From positions 53,037,513 to 53,101,512 of the forward strand of contig CM067539.1 in assembly GCA_034509755.1 (NCBI GenBank): DNA of 64,000 nt. Reading direction: 5' to 3'. The DNA is from Anisodus tanguticus. Lineage: Eukaryota > Streptophyta > Magnoliopsida > Solanales > Solanaceae. The notes below the pieces were generated by a model. It saw only the letters and a list, made by a program, of their open reading frames with translations, was not told the DNA's origin and did no database searches. A program made the position numbers and the translations under genes. Shown here one piece after another: positions 42,739-53,670 of this stretch (the stretch's first letter is position 1; every line of letters begins with the position of its first letter).

Positions 42739-43531
42739 AATTAAAGTAGTTGTCCTTGAACTTTTTCTTGTTGGAATCTTTCTCCTTTCCAGAAGGCCTC
42801 TTCCTTTTCTTGTTCTTTTTCAGAGCAGCATCTTCAACGATGTTTGCCCCTTCAATTGGTGAAGTCTTACGGTACCTCTTCTCAGCGGTTTTGTTATCTT
42901 CCTCGATCTTGAGACGAATCACAAGATCTTCCAACTTCATTTCCTTTCTTTTGTGCTTAAGATAATTCTTGAAATCTTTCTATGAAGGCGACAACTTCTC
43001 AATCATTGCAGCCACTTGGAACGCTTCATTTACTACCATACCTTCAGCAATAAGGTCATGGAAGATAAGTTGAAGCTCTTGAACTTGGGTTCCAACTGTT
43101 TTTCCATCCACCATTTTGTAGTCTAGGAATTTGGCAACCACAAACTTCTTCAAGCAAGCATCTTCAGTTTTGTACTTCTTTTCAAGTGCACTCCATAGTT
43201 CTTTGGAGGTCTCTACTGCACTGTGGACGTTGTACAAGTCATCTTCTAAGGCACTCAAAATGTAACCTTTGCACAAAAAATCAGCCTGTTTCCAAGCCTC
43301 AGTAACCATGAACTGTTGGTTGTCAGGCATGTCGGCGGCAGGCACGGGAGGGTCCTCATTGGTGAATTTTTGCATACCAAGGGTGGTAAGCCAAAAGAAC
43401 ATTCTTTGCTGCCATCCTTTAAAGTTGGCACCGGTGAACTTCACAGGTTTCTCAGCCGGCGGCACAGCGGTACGGGTTGTAGGAGTAACCGCCGGGTGCA
43501 AAAGTATTCGCAGAGGTAGTTCTAGTCTCAA
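42476..43531 (-). pseudogene. Copia-3 gag
   Basis: One frame runs from 43531 to 42476, broken by a single TAG at 42980-42982. It contains the UBN2-type gag core (WKQADFLCKGYILSALEDDL, KFVVAKFLDYKMVDGK) and a zinc knuckle CGKAGHKAPDC at about 42700-42740; the first cysteine pair reads YFNC, so one cysteine of the CX2C pair is lost. The frame then runs into protease WWLDSGATRHVC before a frameshift near 42520. Confidence 0.85.
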
Positions 43532-43625
43532 TTGCCATTATTCGTTTGTCACCACAAATTGACAAACTGTTTTAGTTAATAAAACCGAATAGCAATTCAA
43601 TCACAGACTTAAACGATGAAGATTT

Positions 43626-43906
43626 TATTTCTTCAAATCGCAGTATATTATGAAACTTTAGTATTCCAACGAAGTTTTAATATCTTCGAGTCAGAATACT
43701 AATATTCATATGGAGTAAAAACTACACAAGTTTTAATCTCCAAATCAGAATACAACAGCAATGAAGTTTTTATGTTCTTCAAATCGTTGTACAGGTATGA
43801 ACTTTAATATTCCAATGAAATTTTTTATGTCTTCAAGTCAGAATATGAAATTTCATACGGAGTAGAAAACCACACATGTTTTAGTCTCCAAAACAGAATA
43901 CAGATT
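43626..43906. repeat. Tandem repeats in Copia-3 leader
   Basis: Two diverged units of about 135 bp (43626-43756 and 43771-43906) share TTCTTCAAATCG, AATATTCCAA, CTTCAAGTCAGAATA and GTCTCCAAA-type blocks. They fill the region between the 5' LTR and gag. Confidence 0.7.
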
Positions 43907-43933
43907 AATCTAAAAATATAATTTCCTTAAGAT

Positions 43934-44772
43934 TGTTATTAATCTGTATTCCAAAAAAACCCGTAAATAATAAACACTGAAAATAAACAGAATCAATGTT
44001 GAAAAATAAGAATAATTTTTCAGAATATAATCGAGCCCACTTAGTTCAAAGTGTGTCCTTAAGGAAATTATTCCCCTCACAGTATCCGATGTTGATGGAA
44101 TATCCCCTCCCAGGATAGAACGATTATCTTACCAGAATAGTAGTACTTCAAATTCAGGTAGCGGCGAACCACTCAACGGCGGATATCACACAAATTTCTT
44201 TGTGCAGAAGAAGAAGAAGTTTGTATTGTTCGAAAATTCGTAAGTAAAATTCTGAGGAATCAAACGAATTTATAGCCATGGAAGTACTGTTTCTGAAGGT
44301 TTGCAACCTTTCTGAACAGCCACTGAAAACTGGTGGGAAATTTAAATATGGAAAAGAAATCGGATCGCGGGTCAGACACGCGGATCCGGTCGGTCGCGGT
44401 CGTGGTCACTAACGGGTAGGATTGGATAAGTTAATTAATTTAATTAAATAATAATTAATTAAATAATTAAAAATTAAAGAAAATTTGGTCCAAAAAGATT
44501 ATCAATCAATCAGATCCGAAGCCGAAGCCGAAGCCGAGCCGAGCGAGCGACGACGACGGCGCGAGGGGTCCTTGCCCCCTCAACCCTTTTACTGACAAGA
44601 AGGAGTAATTCTACTTATAAGTATAAGAACTTTTCTTTCCACTACCGATGTGGGACAAATGCTTATTTTATAAAGCAAGAGGGAACTCCTACTTTTCTTT
44701 CCACTACCGATGTGGGACAACTCCCACTTTTCTTTCCAATCATTTCCCATTCACCAATATCAATACCCAACA
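43934..44772 (-). repeat. Copia-3 5' LTR
   Basis: It is the direct repeat of 38087-39026, lacks most of the hexanucleotide array, and is followed by GTTCC at 44773-44777. Confidence 0.9.
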
Positions 44773-44777
44773 GTTCC

Positions 44778-45541
44778 GACATCATAACTCCACTCTTTCA
44801 AATTAGAAGACTTGCCATGGGACCAAACGAATGCCTAATTAACGTGTCTGATAGAATATTATCATATCTTGTATATTATTATTAATAGAATATTATCATA
44901 TTTTGTATATCTTTTATATTAGATAAATTTATATTTCAATTGTTATTAGAAAGATTTAGTCACCTAATTTGTAATTATGTAACACTATATATATTGTACA
45001 CAATGATCAATGAAAGGCAGAGAACACATTCCTACCGTGTTTATGTTGGTAACCGTTGGGGCCTATCTTCTTTATGGATTGGGATTATTACCTAGATGCA
45101 AAATTAGGGTTTAATTACATGATTTAGCAAAAAAATTGTTTTTTAAGAAGTAACAATAGTTATTTTAACGGAAAAGGGATAAAAATGTCCTTGACGTATG
45201 AAAATGACTCATAAGTACCCTTCATTCATCTATTGATCTAAAAATAATCCTAATCTATTTTTTTTGGCTCAAAACTATCCCTCAAACTAATGCCCTATAG
45301 TTGATGACATTTTTCAATTTTAAAAAGTCACGTAACTTATTATAATTGATCACATATATAAAAATCAAACCCATCCATTTTTAAACCCAAATCCGCTGAC
45401 CCGTTTTTAACCTAAATCCACATTCCATTCTCAATTTCCGTAACTAAATATGATTTTAACTAACTCTTTGTTTTGTGATGATAGGCTAAAAATACAGATT
45501 TTGAGTTATGTTTCATATCTTTATTGATTACATTTTAGTTG
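44778..45541. other. AT-rich non-coding stretch
   Basis: A direct repeat AATAGAATATTATCATAT occurs at about 44850 and 44888. No gene is seen. Confidence 0.5.
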
Positions 45542-46303
45542 TACAGTCAAACATTTCTATAATTGTCATTTGTTTTAACAACATTACACTATAACGATCT
45601 GATTTTCTCCAGAACGGGTTTTTCATGTTACTATATTTTACTTCTCTATAACAATATTCTACATATAACAACAGCGACATTCATTATAGTTGTACACACT
45701 TTGTAAAATTACCTTTCGATAACAGTCATACTCAAATATTGTGTAACAATATTTTGTAAAAATATATTATATATATAAATAAAATATTAAAGTATTAAAA
45801 TATTTTATGTTAAGCTCTTAGACAACCTTCAAGGGAAAGCTATTGAATTCCCTTTTGCTGAAAGTTTAGTCAAAATTCTTCGTCAATTCAAGCGTTATAT
45901 TATCACTAAGAGACTGAATTTACGAAACAACCTACAATTATAGAATTCTAATGTCAAACTTGAAATATTTAAATTATCAATTAATAGTAAATGCATATGT
46001 TTCTTAGATTTTAATTCTTTATCGGTATGGTACAACTAATTATGAATTTATAAGTAATTTATTAGTCTTTTTAATTTTTAATTTTTAATTAATGAGATAT
46101 GAAAATCAATTGATGTTTTAAAATTAACAAGTATATTATTTTTGTTTATCACATAAAAAAATATAATTATTTGTGTACTTTTGTTTATAACAGCTAAATG
46201 AGATCGATATATCAAATGTCAGTATACATACATAACAACATCTTACTATATCAGCCATGAAATTTTCAGACAAACGTTGTCATTATAGAGAAGTTTGATT
46301 GTA
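45542..46303. mobile_element. Non-autonomous DNA transposon (MITE) of about 760 bp
   Basis: The left end TACAGTCAAACATTTCTATA and the complement of the right end, TACAATCAAACTTCTCTATA, form inverted repeats of about 30 bp. The interior carries further TATAACAA-type motifs and no ORF. Confidence 0.65.
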
Positions 46304-47071
46304 TCTGAGCTATAACATAGTATTTTATACTTATTACGTGTGTTTCTTGTGTAGGACTTGTTCCCGAGCAAACAAGCATTTTTGGAGCTTAAAAGGAGGT
46401 TTTGATTCTTCGAAGTCTGAGTAGAAATCCAATGAACAAATCAGGATCGAGTTCGGGGTTCAAGGATTAGATATGCATGCTAAAAAAGTGAATAAAACGG
46501 ATGAGGTAGAGAGCAAGCCAGTCGCAACGCGCCAGCAGCCAGCCTACTGATATGAGAAGAAAAAAAAAAGACATCTCAAAACTTTTGCCCAGCCGCGACG
46601 AGCTGGGCGGCCCGTGGCGCGACAGGTTTGGTTGTTGCCAATGAATTTTTATTCAGTATTTTTTAAAGTGTATTTCGGTCCAGGCTTATTTTTTGAGGGT
46701 TTAAAGACATAAATAAGACGTTTTTAAAGGTATCTTTGGACGGCTAGACTTGTGGAAGCGGCTAAGAGGTTGAACGACGACTTCACTACTTTCTACAACC
46801 AATTCAATACGAAAGTTTGGATCGAACGTGGATTGTAATGATTTATAGTTTACTTTCTTTTCCTTTTATGTTTACCTTTGCTACTATGGAGTAGTTTACC
46901 TTTAATGTTTTTGACGGTGTTTTGAGACTTATGTATGGATTAACTTCGTTCTTTTGCTAGAATTTTCGTTTGGAGTTTTGAACGTTATGCATATGTATTC
47001 ATTACTTTAGTTAATCAGAAGAGATTATTGAATATTTATGTGAGTATATTGTGGTTGAAATGCTATTCTTT
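46304..47071. other. Non-coding stretch with CpG-rich patch
   Basis: A GC-rich patch at about 46515-46625 (CAGCCGCGACGAGCTGGG, CGTGGCGCGACAGG) stands out from AT-rich surroundings. It may be part of an LTR, but I could not find a partner copy. Confidence 0.4.
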
Positions 47072-47640
47072 TTAGTAATCAAAGAGCTTCTTGAATTGAC
47101 CTCGAAGGAACTGACTGATGACACTTGCTACAAATGAAATATTTGGTTGTGTAATCGTGAAATAAATCAAATTACCAACTAGTCTTTGGTATCTATCATG
47201 ATCTTTCAGAAACTCCTCTTTTTCAGGAATAAGTTTGACATTAGGTCCTATAAAAGTATCAATATGTTTGCAATCTGTCATGCCTATCTTTTCTAGTATA
47301 TCTAATGGGTACTTTCTTTTCCTAGATCACAATGTCTGTTTTGCATTGTGCTACCTTGACCCCCATAAAATATTTTAACTTTTCTAAGTCTTTAGTTTGA
47401 AAATTGTTAGATAAATATTGCGCTAGCTGATGAATTCCTTCCTTACCATCTCTGTTATGACGATGTCATCAACATATACAACAAGGACAAGGCATTTCTA
47501 TGGAATATTATGTCGATAAAAAAGCAAAATGATGTGTTGCGTTCCAAGATATCCCAAAGTGCTGGACCACAAACTTTTGTTTTCCAGAAAGAACCAATGT
47601 CGAATTTCACAAGCTTAGATCGAGTTTATGTATAATCAAC
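47072..47640 (-). pseudogene. Copia reverse-transcriptase fragment
   Basis: On the minus strand, a YVDD followed by IVI is at about 47470-47490, then NNFQTKDLEKLKYFMGVKV, then an open 69-residue part at 47281-47072 with YQRLVGNLIYFTITQPNISF. It is an isolated piece of copia RT with stops, without LTRs or other pol domains nearby. Its lineage differs from Copia-1, 3 and 4. Confidence 0.75.
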
Positions 47641-48072
47641 CATGATACGTAGAGGGGGGTTATTTCTAACCTTTAATGTGATTACAGGTATAAGGAGCAA
47701 CCTCATGTCAGATATTTTTTACATTAGGCTCATAAAAGAAGGCTAAACAACTGATTGTTAGCATTATGTTAACAAGTGCCAACTTACAAAATAGTTGACA
47801 GTGAAGTGAACCCTCTTAGGTCTAATTCTAAAGTTAGTAGTTTCTTCACGGTCTAGCTTCAATTTGGCTTTAATAAATAAGGACAATGAAATAACCTCAT
47901 CGAAGATAGATGAGTCCTTGTATGTACACTCTAATTAATTAGCAAGAAGAAGACATATTGAGTTACATAAACTCCTCTAGCTTTCAATTATATTATGCAT
48001 CTAACTATTGCTCCAATTTGCCAATCAGGTTGAACATGAACACTGAATCAGATTTAACCAGTACCTCAGAAA

Positions 48073-48402
48073 AATTCCTAAATGGAAACTCTAGAAATTC
48101 AAAAATGGAATTAAAATGCAAGGAATTAAGATAAAAGCAAGACACAAATAGTAATAGATTTATGGGCAAACTTGAATTGGATACCAAAAACTCCCAATCT
48201 AATCCAACTATGAGCACCTATACTATTTGAAGATCAACAAAGAAGACTCAATTGAAGTCCATAAATGAGAAATTCAATGTAGATAATCAAGGAAAAAAAT
48301 TGTATTACCAACCAAGGATTAACACACTACAATTAGCTAAGAACTATAACTAATAAGCTAAACAAACTAACACTCTTATATAAGTATTCATCAAAATCCA
48401 AG
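48073..48402 (-). repeat. 3' LTR of the outer gypsy element
   Basis: From TTCCTAAATGGAAACTC onward this block is repeated at 63713-64000 with few differences, up to the window end. A minus-strand TATATAAG box lies at about 48374-48383. It adjoins the gypsy pol end at 48403. Confidence 0.8.
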
Positions 48403-49012
48403 CTAAAGAATGAAAATAAAACTAAGGCTACTATATATAGTCTTGCCTATTACAACTAAGACCCAAAAGTGATCTTTTGCGAAGATATTCCAAACTGGGG
48501 TCAAGTGACCAATTGCAATTCTAACCACTTTTGTGGCTTCCACTCTTTTGCCTTTATCTTTAACATTCTCCCAAGCAATCATCCATAATTTTATGCTTTC
48601 ATCTTCATCACCTTCCCAAGAAAACGCCCATACGCTGTACACTCTAACTTGCTCTTCAAGCGTCTCCAATGCTACTCTTTGCATAAACATCGCTTGCAAG
48701 ACTTGAAGCTCTTTTACTTGGCTACGAGTTAAAGGTCTTGATGGATTGGTGCCCATTGATATCATATCATCATCCCCTTCTTGGAGAAGATTGGTCCTCG
48801 AATCTAAAGGCTCACCTACAATCCAAGAAGATAGATCACTTATATTGAAAATACTATGGATATTATACTCACTTGGTAAGTCGATCATGTAGGCATTGTC
48901 ATTGATCTTTTCAAGGACTTTGAAAAGGCCATAGTCTCTTGGGATCAACTTCACCTTCCTCAATTGAGGAAACCTTTCCTTTCGGAGTGTACCCAAACCC
49001 AATCATCGGGTG
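48403..49012 (-). pseudogene. Outer gypsy pol C-terminal fragment
   Basis: The open frame 49002-48403 starts with RKERFPQLRKVKLIPRDYG and FKVLEKINDNAYMIDLPS, the C-terminal domain of Ty3/gypsy integrase, and ends with SRPLTRSQVKELQ. In another frame DWVWVH is readable just before (about 48990-49008), so a frameshift is present. The rest of the integrase, RT and protease are absent: a TGTCACGACC repeat begins at 49013. No chromodomain is seen. Confidence 0.8.
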
Positions 49013-52000
49013 TCACGACCCCTTTTAAGGATCGTGGTAGCACTTACATATTCCCACCGGTCGGCTAACCACTTCCCATATAAATGAAAAATTATGAAAG
49101 AAATGCAGAAATATAATCTGAAACATCAATACCAACCCCCAAAATCTAGTATGTGATACAAGAGCACTAATGCGAAATACAAGTCTGAAAGAAGGCAATA
49201 TAAGCCAAGACTGAATAACATAATCAAAATATCTAACTACATCTTTTGAATCCAAATGTAAAGACAAAGCAAAAGAATAAGCATCCAAGATATGCCGGAA
49301 GAAGTATTCTCTCCCTGGAACGCCAAAATCCACCTGCTCGGACTCACACTCGAGCTCGTGAACTAGTAGAGTGACTTGTATCTGCATCAAAAAATATACA
49401 GAAAGCTTAGCATGAGTACACAATGTACCCCGTATACATCATAGGCCGACAATGACGGAAGTTACGTAATAGAGATAAATATCAAGTTGACACCATATAA
49501 GCCTATACTAGACAGTTCAATAGCTCATATAAGTAACGTAGTACACATATCAATACACTAATTCATCAAGTCACATTGTTCACATAAGGTTCCAATCGCG
49601 ATCCAGTACCATCAATCCATACATATATACATGGATCTCACTATCATAATACCCACCGACTAGTAATCTTTTGTCTATGTCATAACCACGCCTAACCCCA
49701 CTTACCCAACTTAACACATCAAATAAATAAGTCAATACTTAGATCACAACAACCCCTTTTGTACGCTTTTCAAGAGTATTACACTTAAAGCTAACCATGA
49801 TGGCATTAACACATTTACTATTCTTAGCCTTAGATTTAGTTATGTCTCTATACAGTTACAATCTGAACCACACAGATCATTCAACGTTTACCTTCCCAAT
49901 AACAACACTTATCATAGGTTCCTTACTAGACTCGGTACTTAAACACACAGTCAATTATCAGACAACACACAATGCACATATTTTTCATGGATCTAGTCAA
50001 TAGTCCTAACATATTGACCCTTCCGACCATAGTAGCAGTAGACATTAATACTTAGACTTATAAATTATAACTACAAAACCCATACACAAGAAATCAAGCC
50101 ACACATGGCAACCAATTCAATATTTATCCAAGTGTTCACAGATCTATTACAGGCATGCAGCCCGAGTCATGGTTCTAATAATACTTAGACTTATAATATC
50201 TATTGCAGGCATGCAACCCCAATCCCGCGTATCATCATACTCGTTGTGGCATGCAGCCCGAGTCATCCGTATCATTATCATCTCAATGTTTCCATAATCT
50301 CATAAGTAATTTGCTTTCCCAGTTTCTTGGACCAACAACATTTTCATACCACTCTCATATCAATATCATTAGAACCATGAGTGTATGAATGAAAATGACA
50401 ATACAATGTAAAAAATCATAATATATGAGATGCAACCAAGTATATGAGATGAATATCACATGATTTCAGAGTTTAACAACAAGTAATCTAAGTACAGTCC
50501 AAATATTATATCAAACAGTCCAACCACAATAATTCAAGTACAATCAAGATATAATATCAAGCAGTCCAACACCAATAATCCATGTACAAGCAGGATATCA
50601 TATCAAAACATGTGTGATGAATAAATATGACAATATCAAATATGATGATGAGCCCACATAATGGAGACAAGCCGATATAACAGCAGTCAGAATCAGCTTA
50701 ACTCCAAATCACCCATCAACACAGTTCAACATCGGTACCCACTCAATCGTTTATCACAACCGTTTTAATGGGACCCATAAACATGCATAATACCCCTCAA
50801 TATTTATAACTATTATGTACTTCTATCAGAGTCTCAAAAAACTAAACCATAGCTTATCTCAAAGCTGAATTGGAGCCACGAACTCCTAATCAATAAGTCC
50901 TTCCAAGCGAATATTGGACAATCATAGTTCAAATAAATGCATGAAGTTCATATGTTACCACACACATTCAATCAACATATAAGGACTAATTTTACATTAC
51001 ACATGATTCTAATGATACCAAATATGTCTTGTAAGGAACTCAGAGTCAAAAGTAAATCTAAAACCTCGTCTCATACCCCAAGGATAAAAATGATAATTTT
51101 ATTAAGAAAACGAGTTCAATATTATTAAAATAGTATTCTACAGGTTCATACGAATCTAACAACACTCATATTGCTATACTTTAGTCTGAAATCCAACAAG
51201 TGACCTCGGGCCCACAAGGACAACATCAGAAAATTAAGTTAGAAATATGTTACCCATAATCTAAATAGTCATAATCTAAAGTTTCATGGAATTCTAACTC
51301 CAATTGAGCCTCCAATTTTATAAGTTTGTCAAAACCCTCTTTGTGTGAAAACCCATAAATCGAATGTTTGCAAAATCAAGATTGAAATCAAAATTTATGT
51401 TAGAAATAGTTTACCCAAGGTTTAAGCAAGCCAAAAACTTAGAATTTACTCAAATCCAACCATAATTAATTGAAGTAAACTCAAATTTCAACTTAGTATT
51501 TAAAACCCTCAATTTTTCCCAACCAAACATGAATAAAATCGATACCCAATGGAAATATCTTAAATAAAAGTCAAAATAAAGGTTGGATACTTATCCCCTG
51601 GTTGAGACGAGAATAACACCGCAAAAATCACCTTAATCTGAGCTCTAGAACTCAAGTTATGTGCAAATTACTAAATGGACGCAGTTTGATTTTTAATACA
51701 CAGTCATTTCCGCTTCGGCGGATCAGCTTCGGCTCCCGTAAGTCCGCTCCGGCGCACACCCGAAACCATCAATTGTTTTGGGAAATAAAATGGTCATAAC
51801 TCTCTCATACGATGTCGGAATTCGACGATTCAAGTTGCTACGGATCACAAATTGCGATACGCATATATTTCAACAATCAAAACTCAATTCCTACATCAAA
51901 TGAATATAATGGTATATTGAAGCGTCTAAGATGAGCGACTTATGCCAACGACTCAAACACCTAAACTTGACCAAACGAAGTCCAAATCCAACTCCGAAAG

Positions 52001-52140
52001 TTCCTACAAGTCACAAATGATCATAAAGATTGCTTACATTATCCGTTCTTATTTAAACATAAAGTCCACTCCATCTCGAAGACATAAGGGACTTATTGTG
52101 AAGACTTGGATACTAGTTTGGAGGCAAGTTTGAGCTTCAC
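49013..52140. repeat. TGTCACGACC-type dispersed repeat
   Basis: It starts GTGTCACGACCCCTTTTAAG exactly where the gypsy integrase frame is cut. No coding domains are seen. Features are a GGCATGCAGCCCGAGTCAT motif repeated at about 50155-50270, degenerate tandem units of about 55 bp at 50478-50600, and a CTTCGGCGG/CTTCGGCTCC patch at about 51715. I recall TGTCACGACC-starting repeats as common in Solanaceae, possibly LTRs of a non-autonomous element. The right end is uncertain. Confidence 0.45.
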
Positions 52141-52307
52141 CTTTTGAGTGGAAAAAGACTTGAGTGGGTGAGATCAAAAAATGAAATTAAAAGTCAATAT
52201 TCAAGAGTGATACACGAGTGCTTGAGTGATATACAAATTGAGTGAAACACTAAGGGAGCGACTTGGTGAGGCCTTATTTTGCTAACTTGTTTGCGCATTT
52301 TGTAGGT

Positions 52308-53150
52308 ATGGCCAATAGTGGTGAATTTACCTCTAATACATGAGGTGAGCTAACTCTCAATGATATTGTGGGGCTTATTCATACTCTTTCTACATAATAT
52401 GGAGAGTTGAGTGGAAGAATGAGTGTCATGGATGAACGGTTTTCAAGCTTACAACAAAGTGTGCCAAACAATGATATGAGAACAAATCCTTTAATTAGTG
52501 GAACTCTTCCATACCAACAAGGAGTTGGGACTAACATGTCACCACCGTCTTCATCTACTCCTTTGGATCCTCACGTGCAACAAATGATTTTTGCTCAATA
52601 CACTAATATGCAAAGAGGAATTTCTTTTCAAGGTTATCCATCTCATACACAACCCTTATACCAAGTAATACCACAATATTCGCATGTACCACCCTAACAA
52701 TATCAACCACCACCTCAAGTATATCAACAACCTCCACAACTACAAGTCCAACCACTTAACCCACAACATCAATAACCCCAACATCTACCTCAAGTACAAC
52801 AAAAAGGGTTAATCAATAAAATCCCCAATCATTTCGACATGAATACATCAATCTTGATGAGGCTCAAGAAATTGCTAGACAAGAGATGAATCGGCATGGT
52901 AGACATAATTATGGAAATCAAGAGAACAACCATGGAAATCAAAGGGGTTATGAAAGAAATGCAAGGAGGAACTTTGATGAACTAGAAAGAGGGTTGAACA
53001 CTATCAAGGTGACTTTGCCAACATTCAAGAGAAGTAGTGATCCGGAAGAGTACTTAGAGTGAAGGCATTTTTCAAGTGAATAATGTTGCAAATGCTATGA
53101 AAGTCCAGTATGATGTTACTCAATTTGAGGGTTTTGCTACTATTTTGTGG
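52308..53150 (+). pseudogene. Plus-strand gypsy gag, 5' part
   Basis: It starts at ATG 52308-52310. The open section 52407-52697 (LSGRMSVMDERFSSLQQS, QMIFAQYTNMQRGISFQG) is followed by a proline/glutamine-rich stretch and a broken gag core (KVTLPTFKRSSDPEEYL in the frame near 53000, QFEGFATILW at about 53120-53149). It is cut at 53150 by Copia-4 and resumes at 57801. Stops and frameshifts are present. Confidence 0.75.
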
Positions 53151-53264
53151 TGTAAACGTGTAAATATAGGAAACAATATATTCCCTACCCATAATTATAT
53201 TATTTCCTATATGTAAACGTGTAAATATAGGGAATATATTGTTTCCTATATTTACACGTTTACA
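53151..53264 (-). repeat. Copia-4 3' terminal repeat (palindromic)
   Basis: The inner 53 bp (53212-53264) run TGTAAACGTG to CACGTTTACA and fold on themselves. A further 61 bp (53151-53211) repeat TGTAAACGTGTAAATATAGG and end TTTCCTATA. It does not match the 5' terminal repeat. Confidence 0.75.
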
Positions 53265-53670
53265 CACCCCCTCAGTCGGAGCGGGAGGAGGCCGGACGCT
53301 GAGACTGGATCTGAAGTCAAGAAATAACGTCTGGGAAGTCCTTTGGTAAATATGTCTGCATACTGATAGGATGATGGAACATGTAACACTCTGACATGGC
53401 CTAACGCAACTTTCTCACGAACGAAGTGTAGGTCTATCTCAATATGTTTGGTTCACTGATATTGAACCGGATTATGAGAAAGATAGATGGCAGAGATGTT
53501 ATCACAATACACAATAGATGTCAGACGTAAAAGACACTGAAGTTCTAACAGTAAATTTCTGAGCCAACAAATCTCAACTACTCCATTTGCAACGCCTCTA
53601 TACTCAGCCTCGGCACTGGAGTGAGATAGGGTAGCCTATCGATTGACAGACCAAGAAATCAGATTATCTC

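Larger units (their letters stand above)
38087..44772 (-). mobile_element. Copia-3, structurally complete Ty1/copia retrotransposon
   Basis: LTRs are 38087-39026 (3') and 43934-44772 (5'), flanked by a perfect 5-bp target duplication GTTCC at 38082-38086 and 44773-44777. The minus-strand LTR starts TGTTGGGTATTGATATTGG and ends AATAACA. A purine tract GTGGGGGAT adjoins the 3' LTR. Internal order is gag, zinc knuckle, protease, integrase, RT, RNase H. No tRNA-iMet primer site is seen beside the 5' LTR. It is a relative of Copia-1 by pol sequence (both have YKARLVVKGYRQKEGLDYF). It is not autonomous because of stops, frameshifts and a damaged RT motif. Confidence 0.93.

Noticed and set aside
50155..50600. 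Possible CRISPR-like or satellite array
   Set aside because: The repeats are few, diverged and of unequal spacing in a plant dispersed repeat; there are no uniform spacers.
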